From Mycobacteriales bacterium (GTDB lineage: Bacteria; Actinomycetota; Actinomycetes; BP-191), in assembly GCA_035714365.1 (NCBI GenBank), contig DASTMB010000072.1, positions 1 through 64,000 on the forward strand: DNA of 64,000 bases, in the 5' to 3' direction. The stretch's first letter is position 1. Each line of letters opens with the position of its first letter. The position numbers and the translations under genes were made by a program. Shown in pieces: positions 23,985 through 32,019 of this stretch. The notes under the pieces are model-generated. The model saw only the letters and a program-made list of their open reading frames with translations. It did not search any database and was not told the origin of the DNA.

Positions 23985-25544
23985 ATGCCCCTCGCCCCCC
24001 GCCGCACGCTGCTCGCGTCCACCCTCCTCGTCCTCGCCTCCGCCCTCGCCGTGCACGGCGCGCCGGCGCCGTCCGTGCCGCTGGTCCCGGCCGACCCGGC
24101 CGTGGTCGGTGCCTGGTCCACGCCGCAGGTCTGGCCGGTGCAGGCGATCGCGGCGGCGGTCCTCCCCACCGGCAAGGTGCTCGCGCTCTCCGACAGCAAG
24201 AACGTCGTCCTGTGGGACCCCGCCGACGGAACCCTCGTGCCGAAGCCGATCAGCACCGACGTCGACATCGTCTGCTCCGGCCTCGCGATGCTGCCGGACG
24301 GCCGGGTCCTCGCCAACGGCGGCCACACCGAGGGCACCGAGATCTGGAACGGCATCCGCGCGTCGTTCGTGTTCGACCCGGCGGCGGAGGCGTGGAGCCG
24401 CGTCGCCGACATGGCGACGCCGCGCTACTACCCGGCGACCGTCACGCTCGCCGACGGCCGCGCGCTGACCGTCAACGGCAACGACGGCGACGGCGTGGAC
24501 CCGAAGGACGCCGAGGTGTGGGACGGCACCGCGTGGCACCCGATGCCGGGCGTCACGCCGCCGATGGAGTTCTACCCGCGCCTGCACGTCCTCCCCGGCG
24601 GCCGGCTGGTGCGGACCGGGCAGGACCCGGAGGCGGCGTTCCTCGACCCGGTGTCGGGCACCTGGACCACCGGGCCGGCGTCGGTCGCCGGGCGGCGCTG
24701 GGGCGGCACGAGCGTGCTGCTGCCGGGCCTGGACCGGGTCCTCGTCTTCGGCGGCGGCAACGCCGGCCTGTCGTCCGAGGGCCACGGCGAGACGCCACTG
24801 CTGCGCGACTCGGTGCAGCGCATCGTCGGCAACCTCACCGACGCCGCCGCGTACGGCCCCACCGGCGCCACCGCGTCCACCGAGATCCTCGACCTGCGCG
24901 GCGCCGCGCCCGCCTACCGCTCCGTCGGCTCGCTGACCCTGCCGCGCCGCGACCTGGCCGGCGTCGTCCTCGCCGACGGCGGCGTGCTCGCGCTCGGCGG
25001 CGCGGCCGGCTTCGAGCCGTACCCGGGCTGGAACGACGTGGCGTTCCAGCCGGAGCTGTTCGACCTGGCGACCGAGCGGTGGTCGCTGATGGCGCCGGCC
25101 GAGCGCACCCGCGGCTACCACTCGACGGCGGTGCTGCTGCCGGACGGGCGGGTGCTGTTCGCGGGCGGCGACTTCGAGCTGGCGCGGGGGACGGCGGCGT
25201 TGCCGCTGGACCACACCGGCGAGGTGTACTCGCCGCCGTACCTGTTCCGCGGGCCGCGGCCGGTCGTCTCCGGGGCGCCGGGCGCCGTGTCGTACGGCGG
25301 CTCGTTCAGCGTCCGCACGTCCGGCGCGCCGGTGGCGCGGGCGGCGCTGGTGCGGCTGTCGTCGACCACGCACTCGCTCAACACCGACCAGCGCTGGGTC
25401 GGCCTCGACGCGACCGTCGCGAACGGCCTGCTCCGGCTGCGCGCCCCCGCCGACCCGGGGGCCGCGCCGCCCGGCTACTACCTGCTGTTCGCGCTGAGCG
25501 ACCGCGGCGTGCCGTCGGTCGCCTCGATCGTCCGCCTGGGCTGA
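23985..25544 (+). CDS. Secreted galactose-oxidase-like (copper radical oxidase) protein
   Basis: 519 residues: N-terminal signal peptide (about 1-26), a seven-blade kelch-like propeller with repeated LPDGRVL turns, and a C-terminal Ig-like DUF1929 domain. The copper-radical ligands of galactose/glyoxal oxidases have counterparts: Cys97 (VDIVCSG) and a Tyr in RYYPA (148/149) for the Tyr-Cys cross-link, Tyr378-His379 (RGYHST) and His463 (TTHSLN). It could therefore be an active oxidase producing H2O2 at the cell surface, like GlxA of Streptomyces. It lies between nrdR and nrdJ, 36 bp after nrdR. Confidence 0.82.
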   Translation: MPLAPRRTLLASTLLVLASALAVHGAPAPSVPLVPADPAVVGAWSTPQVWPVQAIAAAVLPTGKVLALSDSKNVVLWDPADGTLVPKPISTDVDIVCSGLAMLPDGRVLANGGHTEGTEIWNGIRASFVFDPAAEAWSRVADMATPRYYPATVTLADGRALTVNGNDGDGVDPKDAEVWDGTAWHPMPGVTPPMEFYPRLHVLPGGRLVRTGQDPEAAFLDPVSGTWTTGPASVAGRRWGGTSVLLPGLDRVLVFGGGNAGLSSEGHGETPLLRDSVQRIVGNLTDAAAYGPTGATASTEILDLRGAAPAYRSVGSLTLPRRDLAGVVLADGGVLALGGAAGFEPYPGWNDVAFQPELFDLATERWSLMAPAERTRGYHSTAVLLPDGRVLFAGGDFELARGTAALPLDHTGEVYSPPYLFRGPRPVVSGAPGAVSYGGSFSVRTSGAPVARAALVRLSSTTHSLNTDQRWVGLDATVANGLLRLRAPADPGAAPPGYYLLFALSDRGVPSVASIVRLG

Positions 25545-25661
25545 CCACCCCGGGCGGCGCCGCCCGCCCCCTGACCTGCGCTTGCAGAATCTCGCGCCCT
25601 TCGGCGTGCCACGACACGCCCGGAACCGCTTGCGCCCGCGTCCGCCCGGGTGCAGACTCCG

Positions 25662-25677
25662 CCACTGCATCTAGTGG
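25662..25677. promoter_or_regulatory. NrdR box 1
   Basis: CCACTGCATCTAGTGG matches the NrdR consensus ACACTATATATAGTGT at 11 of 16 positions and is near-palindromic. It lies about 170 bp before nrdJ. Confidence 0.6.
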
Positions 25678-25693
25678 TTACACCGATGTGATT

Positions 25694-25709
25694 CATCCAC
25701 ATCTAGTCC
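25694..25709. promoter_or_regulatory. NrdR box 2 (weaker)
   Basis: Shares the catctagt core with box 1, offset by exactly 32 bp, about three helical turns, the usual spacing of paired NrdR boxes. Only about half of the consensus positions match. Confidence 0.45.
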
Positions 25710-25713
25710 ACAA

Positions 25714-25747
25714 CCGGTGCACAGGTTGCCCCCAGCTTGTGCACCGG
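25714..25747. repeat. Inverted repeat in nrdJ leader
   Basis: Perfect 10-bp arms ccggtgcaca and tgtgcaccgg with a 14-base loop. It lies between NrdR-like sites and nrdJ; an attenuator or operator role is possible. The rest of the 300-bp gap (25545-25844) contains DnaA-box-like TCCACA nonamers at 25693, 25704 and 25749 and no gene. Confidence 0.55.
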
Positions 25748-25844
25748 CCGGTCCACAGGCGGTTCTTGTCACACCCGGCCTGTTCGATGGGCACAGACCG
25801 GCCACCCGGGGTGTTTCACCTCACGTGAACAGGGAGCAGACGGC

Positions 25845-28682
25845 ATGACCGAGACGGCGAGCGGCGCACCGGCCAAGGCGAGCGCGAAGAAGGCGGCGGG
25901 CCTGCGCCTCCAGCGCGTCTACACGACCGAGGGCGTGCACCCGTACGACCAGGTCACCTGGGAGCGCCGCGACGTCGTCATGACCAACTGGCGCGACGGC
26001 TCGGTCAACTTCGAGCAGCGCGGGGTCGAGTTCCCGGACTTCTGGTCGGTCAACGCCGCCAACATCGTCACCACGAAGTACTTCCGCGGCGCCGTCGGCA
26101 CCGACGTCCGCGAGTGGTCGTTGAAGCAGGTGGTCGACCGGGTGGTCGACACCTACACCAGGGCCGGCGTCGCCAACGGCTACTTCGCCACGCCGGCCGA
26201 CGCCGAGATCTTCGAGCACGAGCTCAAGCACATGCTCGTGCACCAGGTGTTCAGCTTCAACAGCCCCGTCTGGTTCAACGTCGGCACCACCGCGCCGCAG
26301 CAGGTGTCGGCCTGCTTCATCCTCTCCGTCGACGACCAGATGGACTCGATCCTCAACTGGTACAAGGAGGAGGGGATCATCTTCAAGGGCGGCTCCGGCG
26401 CCGGCCTCAACCTCTCCCGCATCCGCTCCTCGAAGGAGCTGCTCTCCTCCGGCGGCACCGCGTCCGGCCCGGTGAGCTTCATGCGCGGCGCCGACGCGTC
26501 CGCCGGCACCATCCAGCGCGGCGGCGCCACCCGGCGCGCCGCGAAGATGGTCATCCTCGACGTCGACCACCCGGACATCGAGGAGTTCATCGAGACCAAG
26601 GCCAACGAGGAGAAGAAGATCCGCGTCCTCCGCGACGCCGGCTTCGACATGGACCTCGGCGGCAAGGACATCACCAGCGTCCAGTACCAGAACGCCAACA
26701 ATTCCGTCCGCGTCACCGACGAGTTCATGCGTGCGGTCGAGGCGGACGGGCCGTTCGCCACCCGCGCCCGCACGACCGACGAGACGTGGGAGGTCGAGGG
26801 CGGGGCGCGCGGGCTGTTCCGCAAGATCGCGCAGGCCGCGTGGGACTGCGCCGACCCCGGCGTCCAGTACGACGACACGATCAACGACTGGCACACCTGC
26901 CCGGAGACCGGCCGCATCACCGCCTCGAACCCGTGCAGCGAGTACATGCACCTCGACAACTCGTCGTGCAACCTCGCCTCGCTGAACCTCATGAAGTTCC
27001 TCCGCGAGGACGGCACGTTCGACGCGCGGACGTTCGCCAAGGTGGTCGAGTACGTCATCACCGCGATGGACATCTCGATCTGCTTCGCCGACTTCCCGAC
27101 GCAGGCGATCGGCGAGACGACGCGGGCGTACCGCCAGCTCGGCATCGGCTACGCCAACCTCGGCGCGCTGCTCATGGCCAACGGCCTGCCGTACGACTCC
27201 GACTCCGGCCGCGCCATGGCCGGCGCGATCACCTCGCTCATGCAGGCGACCGCCTACAAGCGCTCCGCCGAGCTGGCCGGCATCGTCGGCCCGTACGACG
27301 GCTACGCGCGCAACGCCGACGCCCACCAGCGGGTCGTCCGCAAGCACGCCGCCGCCAACGACGGGCTGCGGCCGTTCGGCGCCGACGACGCGCGGATCCT
27401 GCACGAGGCGACGCGGGCGTGGCAGGAGTGCCAGCAGACCGGCCTGCGCAACGGCTACCGCAACAGCCAGGCGTCGGTCATCGCCCCCACCGGCACCATC
27501 GGCCTGATGATGGACTGCGACACCACCGGCCTCGAGCCCGACCTCGCGCTCGTCAAGAACAAGAAGCTCGTCGGCGGCGCGTCCATGAAGATCGTCAACA
27601 ACACCGTCCCGCAGGCGCTGCGCAAGCTCGGCTACGACGAGGAGATCGTCGAGGCGATCGTCGAGTACGTCGCCGAGCACGGCCACGTCGTCGACGCGCC
27701 GGGGCTGCGCCCCGAGCACTACGCGGTGTTCGACTGCGCGATGGGGGAGCGGTCCATCTCGTGGATGGGCCACATCCGGATGATGGCCGCGATCCAGCCG
27801 TTCATCTCCGGCGCGCTCTCCAAGACCGTCAACCTGCCCGAGTCGGCCACCGTCGAGGACATCGAGAAGGCGTACTTCGAGGGCTGGAAGCTCGGCCTCA
27901 AGGCGATCGCCGTCTACCGCAACAACTGCAAGGTCGGCCAGCCACTGTCGGACATCAACGACACGAAGAAGGCCGCGGCCGCGCAGACTGGTGCCGTGGA
28001 GCCGCACGAGCGCCGTCCCGAGCGCAAGCGCCTGCCGAAGAAGCGGCCGTCGCAGACGGTGTCGTTCTCCGTCGGTGGCGCCGAGGGCTACATGATCGCG
28101 TCCAACTACCCGGACGACGGTCTCGGCGAGCTGTTCATCAAGATGTCCAAGCAGGGCTCGACCCTCGCCGGCGTCATGGACGCGTTCTCCATCGCGATCT
28201 CCATCGCCCTCCAGTACGGCGTGCCGTTGGAGACCTACGTCGCGAAGTTCACGAACATGCGGTTCGACCCGGCCGGCCTCACCGACGACCCGGACGTGCG
28301 GATGGCGCAGTCCGTCATGGACTACATCTTCCGGCGGCTGGCGCTCGACTACCTGCCGTACGAGCGCCGGGCCGAGCTCGGCATCTTCACCGCCGAGGAG
28401 CGCGCCGCCAGCGTCGCGTCCTCCTCGTACGGCGGCTCGCCCGCCGCCGACGTCGCCGACGTGGCGGAGGTCGACGTCGAGGGGCTGGCGCAGTCCGTCC
28501 CGGTGGAGCCGTCCCCGGCCGCGCCTGCACCGACCGCGCCGGCGGGCAGCGGCGGCGGTGTGGACGTGAGCGCGCAGACCGCGCAGGACGCGCCGTTATG
28601 CATGAACTGCGGCATCAAGATGCGCCCCGCCGGCTCCTGCTACGTCTGCGAGTCCTGCGGCAGCACCTCCGGCTGCAGCTGA
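25845..28682 (+). CDS. nrdJ: Adenosylcobalamin-dependent (class II) ribonucleotide reductase
   Basis: Reduces ribonucleotides to deoxyribonucleotides with coenzyme B12, independent of oxygen. 945 residues from the ATG at 25845 (AGGGAG upstream). Expected catalytic features are present: the active-site loop NPCSEYMHLDNSSCNLASLN, the FNSPVWFNVG substrate region with VSACF, the GGSGAGLNLSRIR stretch and the APTGTIGLMMDCDTTG loop. The C-terminus ends in a Cys-rich tail (CMNCGIKM ... CYVCESCGS) that reduces the active site and may bind zinc. Likely controlled by NrdR. I see no cobalamin riboswitch upstream. Confidence 0.96.
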   Translation: MTETASGAPAKASAKKAAGLRLQRVYTTEGVHPYDQVTWERRDVVMTNWRDGSVNFEQRGVEFPDFWSVNAANIVTTKYFRGAVGTDVREWSLKQVVDRVVDTYTRAGVANGYFATPADAEIFEHELKHMLVHQVFSFNSPVWFNVGTTAPQQVSACFILSVDDQMDSILNWYKEEGIIFKGGSGAGLNLSRIRSSKELLSSGGTASGPVSFMRGADASAGTIQRGGATRRAAKMVILDVDHPDIEEFIETKANEEKKIRVLRDAGFDMDLGGKDITSVQYQNANNSVRVTDEFMRAVEADGPFATRARTTDETWEVEGGARGLFRKIAQAAWDCADPGVQYDDTINDWHTCPETGRITASNPCSEYMHLDNSSCNLASLNLMKFLREDGTFDARTFAKVVEYVITAMDISICFADFPTQAIGETTRAYRQLGIGYANLGALLMANGLPYDSDSGRAMAGAITSLMQATAYKRSAELAGIVGPYDGYARNADAHQRVVRKHAAANDGLRPFGADDARILHEATRAWQECQQTGLRNGYRNSQASVIAPTGTIGLMMDCDTTGLEPDLALVKNKKLVGGASMKIVNNTVPQALRKLGYDEEIVEAIVEYVAEHGHVVDAPGLRPEHYAVFDCAMGERSISWMGHIRMMAAIQPFISGALSKTVNLPESATVEDIEKAYFEGWKLGLKAIAVYRNNCKVGQPLSDINDTKKAAAAQTGAVEPHERRPERKRLPKKRPSQTVSFSVGGAEGYMIASNYPDDGLGELFIKMSKQGSTLAGVMDAFSIAISIALQYGVPLETYVAKFTNMRFDPAGLTDDPDVRMAQSVMDYIFRRLALDYLPYERRAELGIFTAEERAASVASSSYGGSPAADVADVAEVDVEGLAQSVPVEPSPAAPAPTAPAGSGGGVDVSAQTAQDAPLCMNCGIKMRPAGSCYVCESCGSTSGCS

Positions 28683-28704
28683 CGGGACCGATCGGGGGAG
28701 TGAT

Positions 28705-29235
28705 ATGCCAGAGTTAGGCGAGAAGGGTTCGTCTGCATTTCTCGCATATGGGCAGTGGTTGTTAGAGCTCCATAATGACCGTGCTGCGGGATTTACACAG
28801 CGGACGGTAGGGGTGCTCGGTTTCGCGGGTGTCATACTCGCGCTGGCTCCGATCGCGCTCAAGCTTCCCAACGACGTTCAGGTCAACGCTGGTCTGGTTA
28901 TCACCGCGAGCGTGATGTTCGGCGCGTTGCTGCTCTGCGTCGCCTTCTGTCTGTCGGTTTTGGCTCCGCAGAAGGTGATCCTTCCAGCGGTTAGCCATTC
29001 ACGGGAGGCGTGGAGGATGTACTTGACCGAGAAGCGTACTGGGAAGGCCAACCGCGACCTTGCGGAGGCGCTCTTCCGCGGTTCGACGCTGACTCAGCCG
29101 AGTCCGCTGGATTTGGCACTGCATGACGCATCTGTGCGCGGGACGCGCTTCCGGTGGTCCGTCTGGTGCCTCGCAATATCTATTGGCGCGCTCGCTGCTA
29201 CTGTGGCGCAGCTTTCATGGCAGATGGTGAGGTGA
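28705..29235 (+). CDS. Three-helix membrane protein in an AT-richer patch, unknown function
   Basis: 176 residues; ATG preceded by GGGGGAG. Predicted membrane helices at about 34-53, 62-87 and 151-170, with a charged helical stretch of about 60 residues between the second and third. This two-helix hairpin, cytosolic helix, third helix layout resembles the PycTM/SLATT-type effector membrane modules, but the sequence gives no firm family link and no nucleotide cyclase is adjacent. Base composition is visibly lower in GC than the neighbours and it uses TTA (twice near the start) and ATA codons, which are rare in this genome. These signs point to transfer. A 37-residue gene follows 6 bp later. 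Confidence 0.7.
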   Translation: MPELGEKGSSAFLAYGQWLLELHNDRAAGFTQRTVGVLGFAGVILALAPIALKLPNDVQVNAGLVITASVMFGALLLCVAFCLSVLAPQKVILPAVSHSREAWRMYLTEKRTGKANRDLAEALFRGSTLTQPSPLDLALHDASVRGTRFRWSVWCLAISIGALAATVAQLSWQMVR

Positions 29236-29241
29236 TAGCGC

Positions 29242-29355
29242 ATGAGTGAGCCGATGTATGAACAGCAGGTAGACCCCGAGGTTGATGTGATCCTGCCGAC
29301 GTACGACTACATCGAGAAGGGGGCTACGGCCGCCGACGGGTTGGAGAAGAAGTAA
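29242..29355 (+). CDS. 37-residue acidic small protein, unknown function
   Basis: ATG to TAA, with a GAGGTG ribosome-site-like sequence about 8 bases upstream. The peptide (MSEPMYEQQVDPEVDVILPT, then a short Lys-ending tail) is acidic and has no membrane helix. It lies 6 bp after the three-helix membrane protein gene and shares its AT-richer composition, so a two-gene unit is likely. Too short for family assignment; whether it is translated needs support from homologues or ribosome profiling. Confidence 0.5.
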   Translation: MSEPMYEQQVDPEVDVILPTYDYIEKGATAADGLEKK

Positions 29356-29577
29356 ACGCGGTGTCCGGAAGCACGTGCGCCCCTCGTGCCTGTGCACGCT
29401 ATGCCTGCCAGGCAGGGGGGTCGCATCTTGTATTGATGGGCTCTCGCGACGAAGGACCCCTCAGACGTGTGAGAGCCGTAGTTTCACGTTGCGGGGTGAG
29501 TTACCTGAATGACCGCTCTGACGCGGTCGCTGGCAACTCCGCGTCACGGCATCAGGTCCGGCATACAGAAAAGGCCC
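29356..29577. other. AT-richer intergenic stretch with small hairpins
   Basis: 222 bp without a supported gene, continuing the AT-richer patch after the 37-residue gene. It contains tgcctg-c-caggca (29403-29415) and gaccgc-tctgac-gcggtc hairpins. I see no tRNA, attachment-site duplication or transposon end. Confidence 0.5.
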
Positions 29578-29970
29578 TCAGCTCTTGGGCGGAACGGGCT
29601 CCGAGCCGTGCAGCACGGCCAGTCGCGGCGGCTCGCCGACCGCCACCCCGCTGAACCGGTACGGCGTCCGCGACCGCGCGTCACCAACCGTCTCGACCAC
29701 GTTCCCGGACGCCACGAACCACAGCACGTCACCACGCCGGTCGGCGACTACGCGCGACCACTCCCAGCCGAAGCCGATCGGCCGCGCGTACAGGTGCGCC
29801 AGGAACGCCCGCAGCTCGTCCCACCCGTACGCCTGCTCGCCCGCCTCCGAGCCGAGCAGCACCACGTCGCACGACGGCGCGAACAGCGCCAGCGTCGCCT
29901 CCGCGTCCCGGCCGGAGACGGCCGTGCCGAGCCGGTCGAGCAGGTCCCGCGCCACGGCGACAGCGTCCAT
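29578..29970 (-). CDS. SnoaL-like / NTF2-family protein
   Basis: 130 residues from an ATG. The N-terminal helix (VARDLLDRLGTAVSGRDAEATLALFAPSCDVVLLGSEAGE) and the closing strands (GDVLWFVASGNVVETV) are typical of SnoaL-like nuclear-transport-factor-2 folds, which form a cone-shaped cavity and act as small isomerases, hydrolases or binding proteins. No catalytic assignment possible. It lies downstream of ogt on the same strand. Confidence 0.75.
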   Translation of the reverse strand: MDAVAVARDLLDRLGTAVSGRDAEATLALFAPSCDVVLLGSEAGEQAYGWDELRAFLAHLYARPIGFGWEWSRVVADRRGDVLWFVASGNVVETVGDARSRTPYRFSGVAVGEPPRLAVLHGSEPVPPKS

Positions 29971-30002
29971 GGCCGCACCGTAGCCACCGGCTGTCCACCG
30001 GG

Positions 30003-30011
30003 TTGTCCACA
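30003..30011 (+). promoter_or_regulatory. Single DnaA-box-like nonamer
   Basis: TTGTCCACA is an exact match to the actinobacterial DnaA box, in the 54-bp gap between ogt and the SnoaL-like gene. One copy alone does not make an origin. Confidence 0.4.
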
Positions 30012-30024
30012 GGCGGTGCACAAC

Positions 30025-30495
30025 TCAGAACAGGGCTGTGGACGACTCCAGGTCGAGCAGGGTGCGCTTGGCGTCCATGCCGCCGCCGAAGCCGGTCAGC
30101 GTGCCGTTCGCGCCGATGACACGGTGGCACGGCACGACGATGCCGATCGGGTTGCGGCCGTTCGCCGCGCCGACCGCGCGTGACGCCTTCGGCGAACCGA
30201 CGCGCCGCGCCAGCTCGCCGTAGCTGATCGTCTCGCCGTACGGGATCAGCCGGAGCTGCTCCCACACCGCGAGCTGGAACGGCGTCCCGCGCGGCGCCAG
30301 CGGCAGGTCGAACTCCTTGAGGTCGCGCGCGAAGTACGCGCCGAGCTGCGCCGCCGCCTCGGCCAACACCGGGTCGTCGTCGTCGCGCTCGCCCGACACC
30401 GGCTTCACGCCGAACCACAGCCCGGTCAACGCCGCCCCGTCCGACTCCAGCAGCAACGCCCCGACGGGCGTGCCCTCTACCACGGTCCAGCTCAC
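30025..30495 (-). CDS. ogt: Methylated-DNA--protein-cysteine methyltransferase
   Basis: Suicide repair protein that moves the alkyl group from O6-alkylguanine to its own cysteine. 156 residues from a GTG that overlaps the stop of the AlkA-fusion gene (GTGA). Alkyl acceptor Cys123 lies in [10 protein letters not shown], with the upstream recognition helix [26 protein letters not shown] and the Asn hinge intact. Coupled translation with the Ada/AlkA fusion makes a two-gene alkylation-repair operon. Confidence 0.96.
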   Translation of the reverse strand: MSWTVVEGTPVGALLLESDGAALTGLWFGVKPVSGERDDDDPVLAEAAAQLGAYFARDLKEFDLPLAPRGTPFQLAVWEQLRLIPYGETISYGELARRVGSPKASRAVGAANGRNPIGIVVPCHRVIGANGTLTGFGGGMDAKRTLLDLESSTALF

Positions 30496-31934
30496 TCCGC
30501 GCCTCCCAGCGACGTCCACAGGTGCATCAGGGCGTACGACCGCCACGGCCGCCACGCCTCGGACAGGGTCTCGGCCGACATCCCGGGAGCGAGCCGCGCC
30601 AGCGCGTGCCGGACGCCGAGGTCGGTCGGCAGGAACGCGTCCGCGTCGCCGAGCGCGCGCAGCGCGATGTACGACGCGGTCCACGGCCCGATCCCCGGCA
30701 GCGCCAGTAGCGCCGACCGCGTCTCGGCGCGCGGCGCGCCCCGGTCGAGGTCGACCGCGCCGGCCGCGACGGCACCCGCCAGCCCGACCAGGGCTCGCGC
30801 CCGTGACCTCGGCATCGCGAACGCCGGCGGGTCGGCCCCGGCGAGCGCCGCGGCCGAAGGGAACAGGTGCGTCAGCGACCCGTCGGCGACGGGCAGCGGC
30901 GTCCCGTACGCCGCCACGAGCCGCGCCGCGAGCGTCCGCGCGCCGGCGACCGACACCTGCTGCCCGAGCACGGCCCGCACGGCGACCTCGAACCCGTCGA
31001 CGTGCCCCGGCACGCGCAGCCCCGGCCGCTTCCGCACGAGCGGCCCGACGACGGGGTCGCCGGCGAGGGCGTCGTGCACCGCCAACGGGTCGGCGTCGAG
31101 GTCGAGCAGGCGGCGGCACCGCTCGACGGCGACCGGCAGGTCCGCGACGGAGGTGAGCCGCAGCGCGCAGCGGACGTACGACGGCAACGGCGTCAGCGCG
31201 ACGACGCCGGGCCCGCCCGGCAGCCGCAGCGTCCGCCGGTACGTCCCGCCGGCGACCTCCTCGACGCCCGGCACCGCCCGCACCCCGAGGAAGTCCAGCA
31301 ACGCTGCCCCGTCGAACGGCTCCCGCACCGCGAGCCGCAGCACTCCGTCACCGGACGTAGCGCGGGCGGACCGGGCCGCCCGCGAACGCAGCTCGCCCGG
31401 CGTGGCGTCGTAGGTCGCCCGCACGGTGTCGTTGAACTGCCGCACGCTGGCGAACCCGGCCGCGAACGCCACGTCCGCCAGCGGCACCGCCGTCGTCTCG
31501 GCGAGCATCCGCGCGGTGTGCGCGCGCCGCGCCCGCGCGAGCGCGAGCGGCCCGGCGCCGAGCTCGGCGACGAGGATCCGGTTGAGCTGACGCTCGCTGT
31601 AGCCGAGCCGCCGCGCCAGGCCCGGGACGCCGGCCCGCTCGACGACGCCGTCGTTGACGAGCCGCATGGCGCGGCCGGCGACGTCGGCGCGCACGTCCCA
31701 CTCCGGCGAGCCGGGGGTGGTGTCGGGGCGGCACCGCTTGCACGCGCGGTACCCGGCGGCGAGCGCGGCGGCGGCCGTCGGGTAGAACGTCACGTTGACC
31801 CGCTTCGGCGTCGTCGCCGGGCAGCTCGGGCGGCAGAAGATGCGGGTCGTGCGGACGGCCGTGTAGAACACGCCGTCGAAGCGGCGGTCCCGGCTGAGGA
31901 CCGCGCGGTAGCAGCGGTCCTGGTCCTCGATCAC
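30492..31934 (-). CDS. Ada metal-binding + AraC HTH + AlkA glycosylase fusion
   Basis: 480 residues. Residues 1-75 form the Ada N-terminal zinc domain with Cys34, Cys38 (FCRPSCPA), Cys65 and Cys68 (CKRCRP); in Ada, the first Cys accepts methyl groups from phosphotriesters. Residues about 85-185 are an AraC-type double HTH ([19 protein letters not shown]). From about 205 to the end is an AlkA-type HhH-GPD glycosylase ([19 protein letters not shown], catalytic Asp in [12 protein letters not shown]). It should sense methylation, regulate transcription and excise 3-methyladenine. Ogt, the third classical part, is encoded separately right after. Confidence 0.94.
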   Translation of the reverse strand: MIEDQDRCYRAVLSRDRRFDGVFYTAVRTTRIFCRPSCPATTPKRVNVTFYPTAAAALAAGYRACKRCRPDTTPGSPEWDVRADVAGRAMRLVNDGVVERAGVPGLARRLGYSERQLNRILVAELGAGPLALARARRAHTARMLAETTAVPLADVAFAAGFASVRQFNDTVRATYDATPGELRSRAARSARATSGDGVLRLAVREPFDGAALLDFLGVRAVPGVEEVAGGTYRRTLRLPGGPGVVALTPLPSYVRCALRLTSVADLPVAVERCRRLLDLDADPLAVHDALAGDPVVGPLVRKRPGLRVPGHVDGFEVAVRAVLGQQVSVAGARTLAARLVAAYGTPLPVADGSLTHLFPSAAALAGADPPAFAMPRSRARALVGLAGAVAAGAVDLDRGAPRAETRSALLALPGIGPWTASYIALRALGDADAFLPTDLGVRHALARLAPGMSAETLSEAWRPWRSYALMHLWTSLGGAE

Positions 31935-32019
31935 CCGCCCATCATGGCCCGCCGGCGGGACAACGGCTGGCGGGAATCGGACGTGGTCGCGAGGTGGCGC
32001 CGACGCGCCGAAGAACGGA

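Noticed and set aside
21489-25670. Antisense frame of nearly 1400 codons opposite nrdR and the oxidase gene
   Set aside because: Only its last 225 codons, the AlkB gene, show a protein family. The rest is a shadow of the plus-strand genes.
25545-25844. Cobalamin riboswitch before nrdJ
   Set aside because: No B12-box-like sequence is visible; the region is better explained by NrdR boxes.
28705-29235. Firm Pycsar (PycTM) effector call
   Set aside because: Only helix topology agrees; no cyclase gene is adjacent and no PycTM sequence motif can be pointed to.
29361-29654. 97-codon frame in the AT-richer patch
   Set aside because: It runs into the antisense of the SnoaL-like gene and has no family pattern or good ribosome site.
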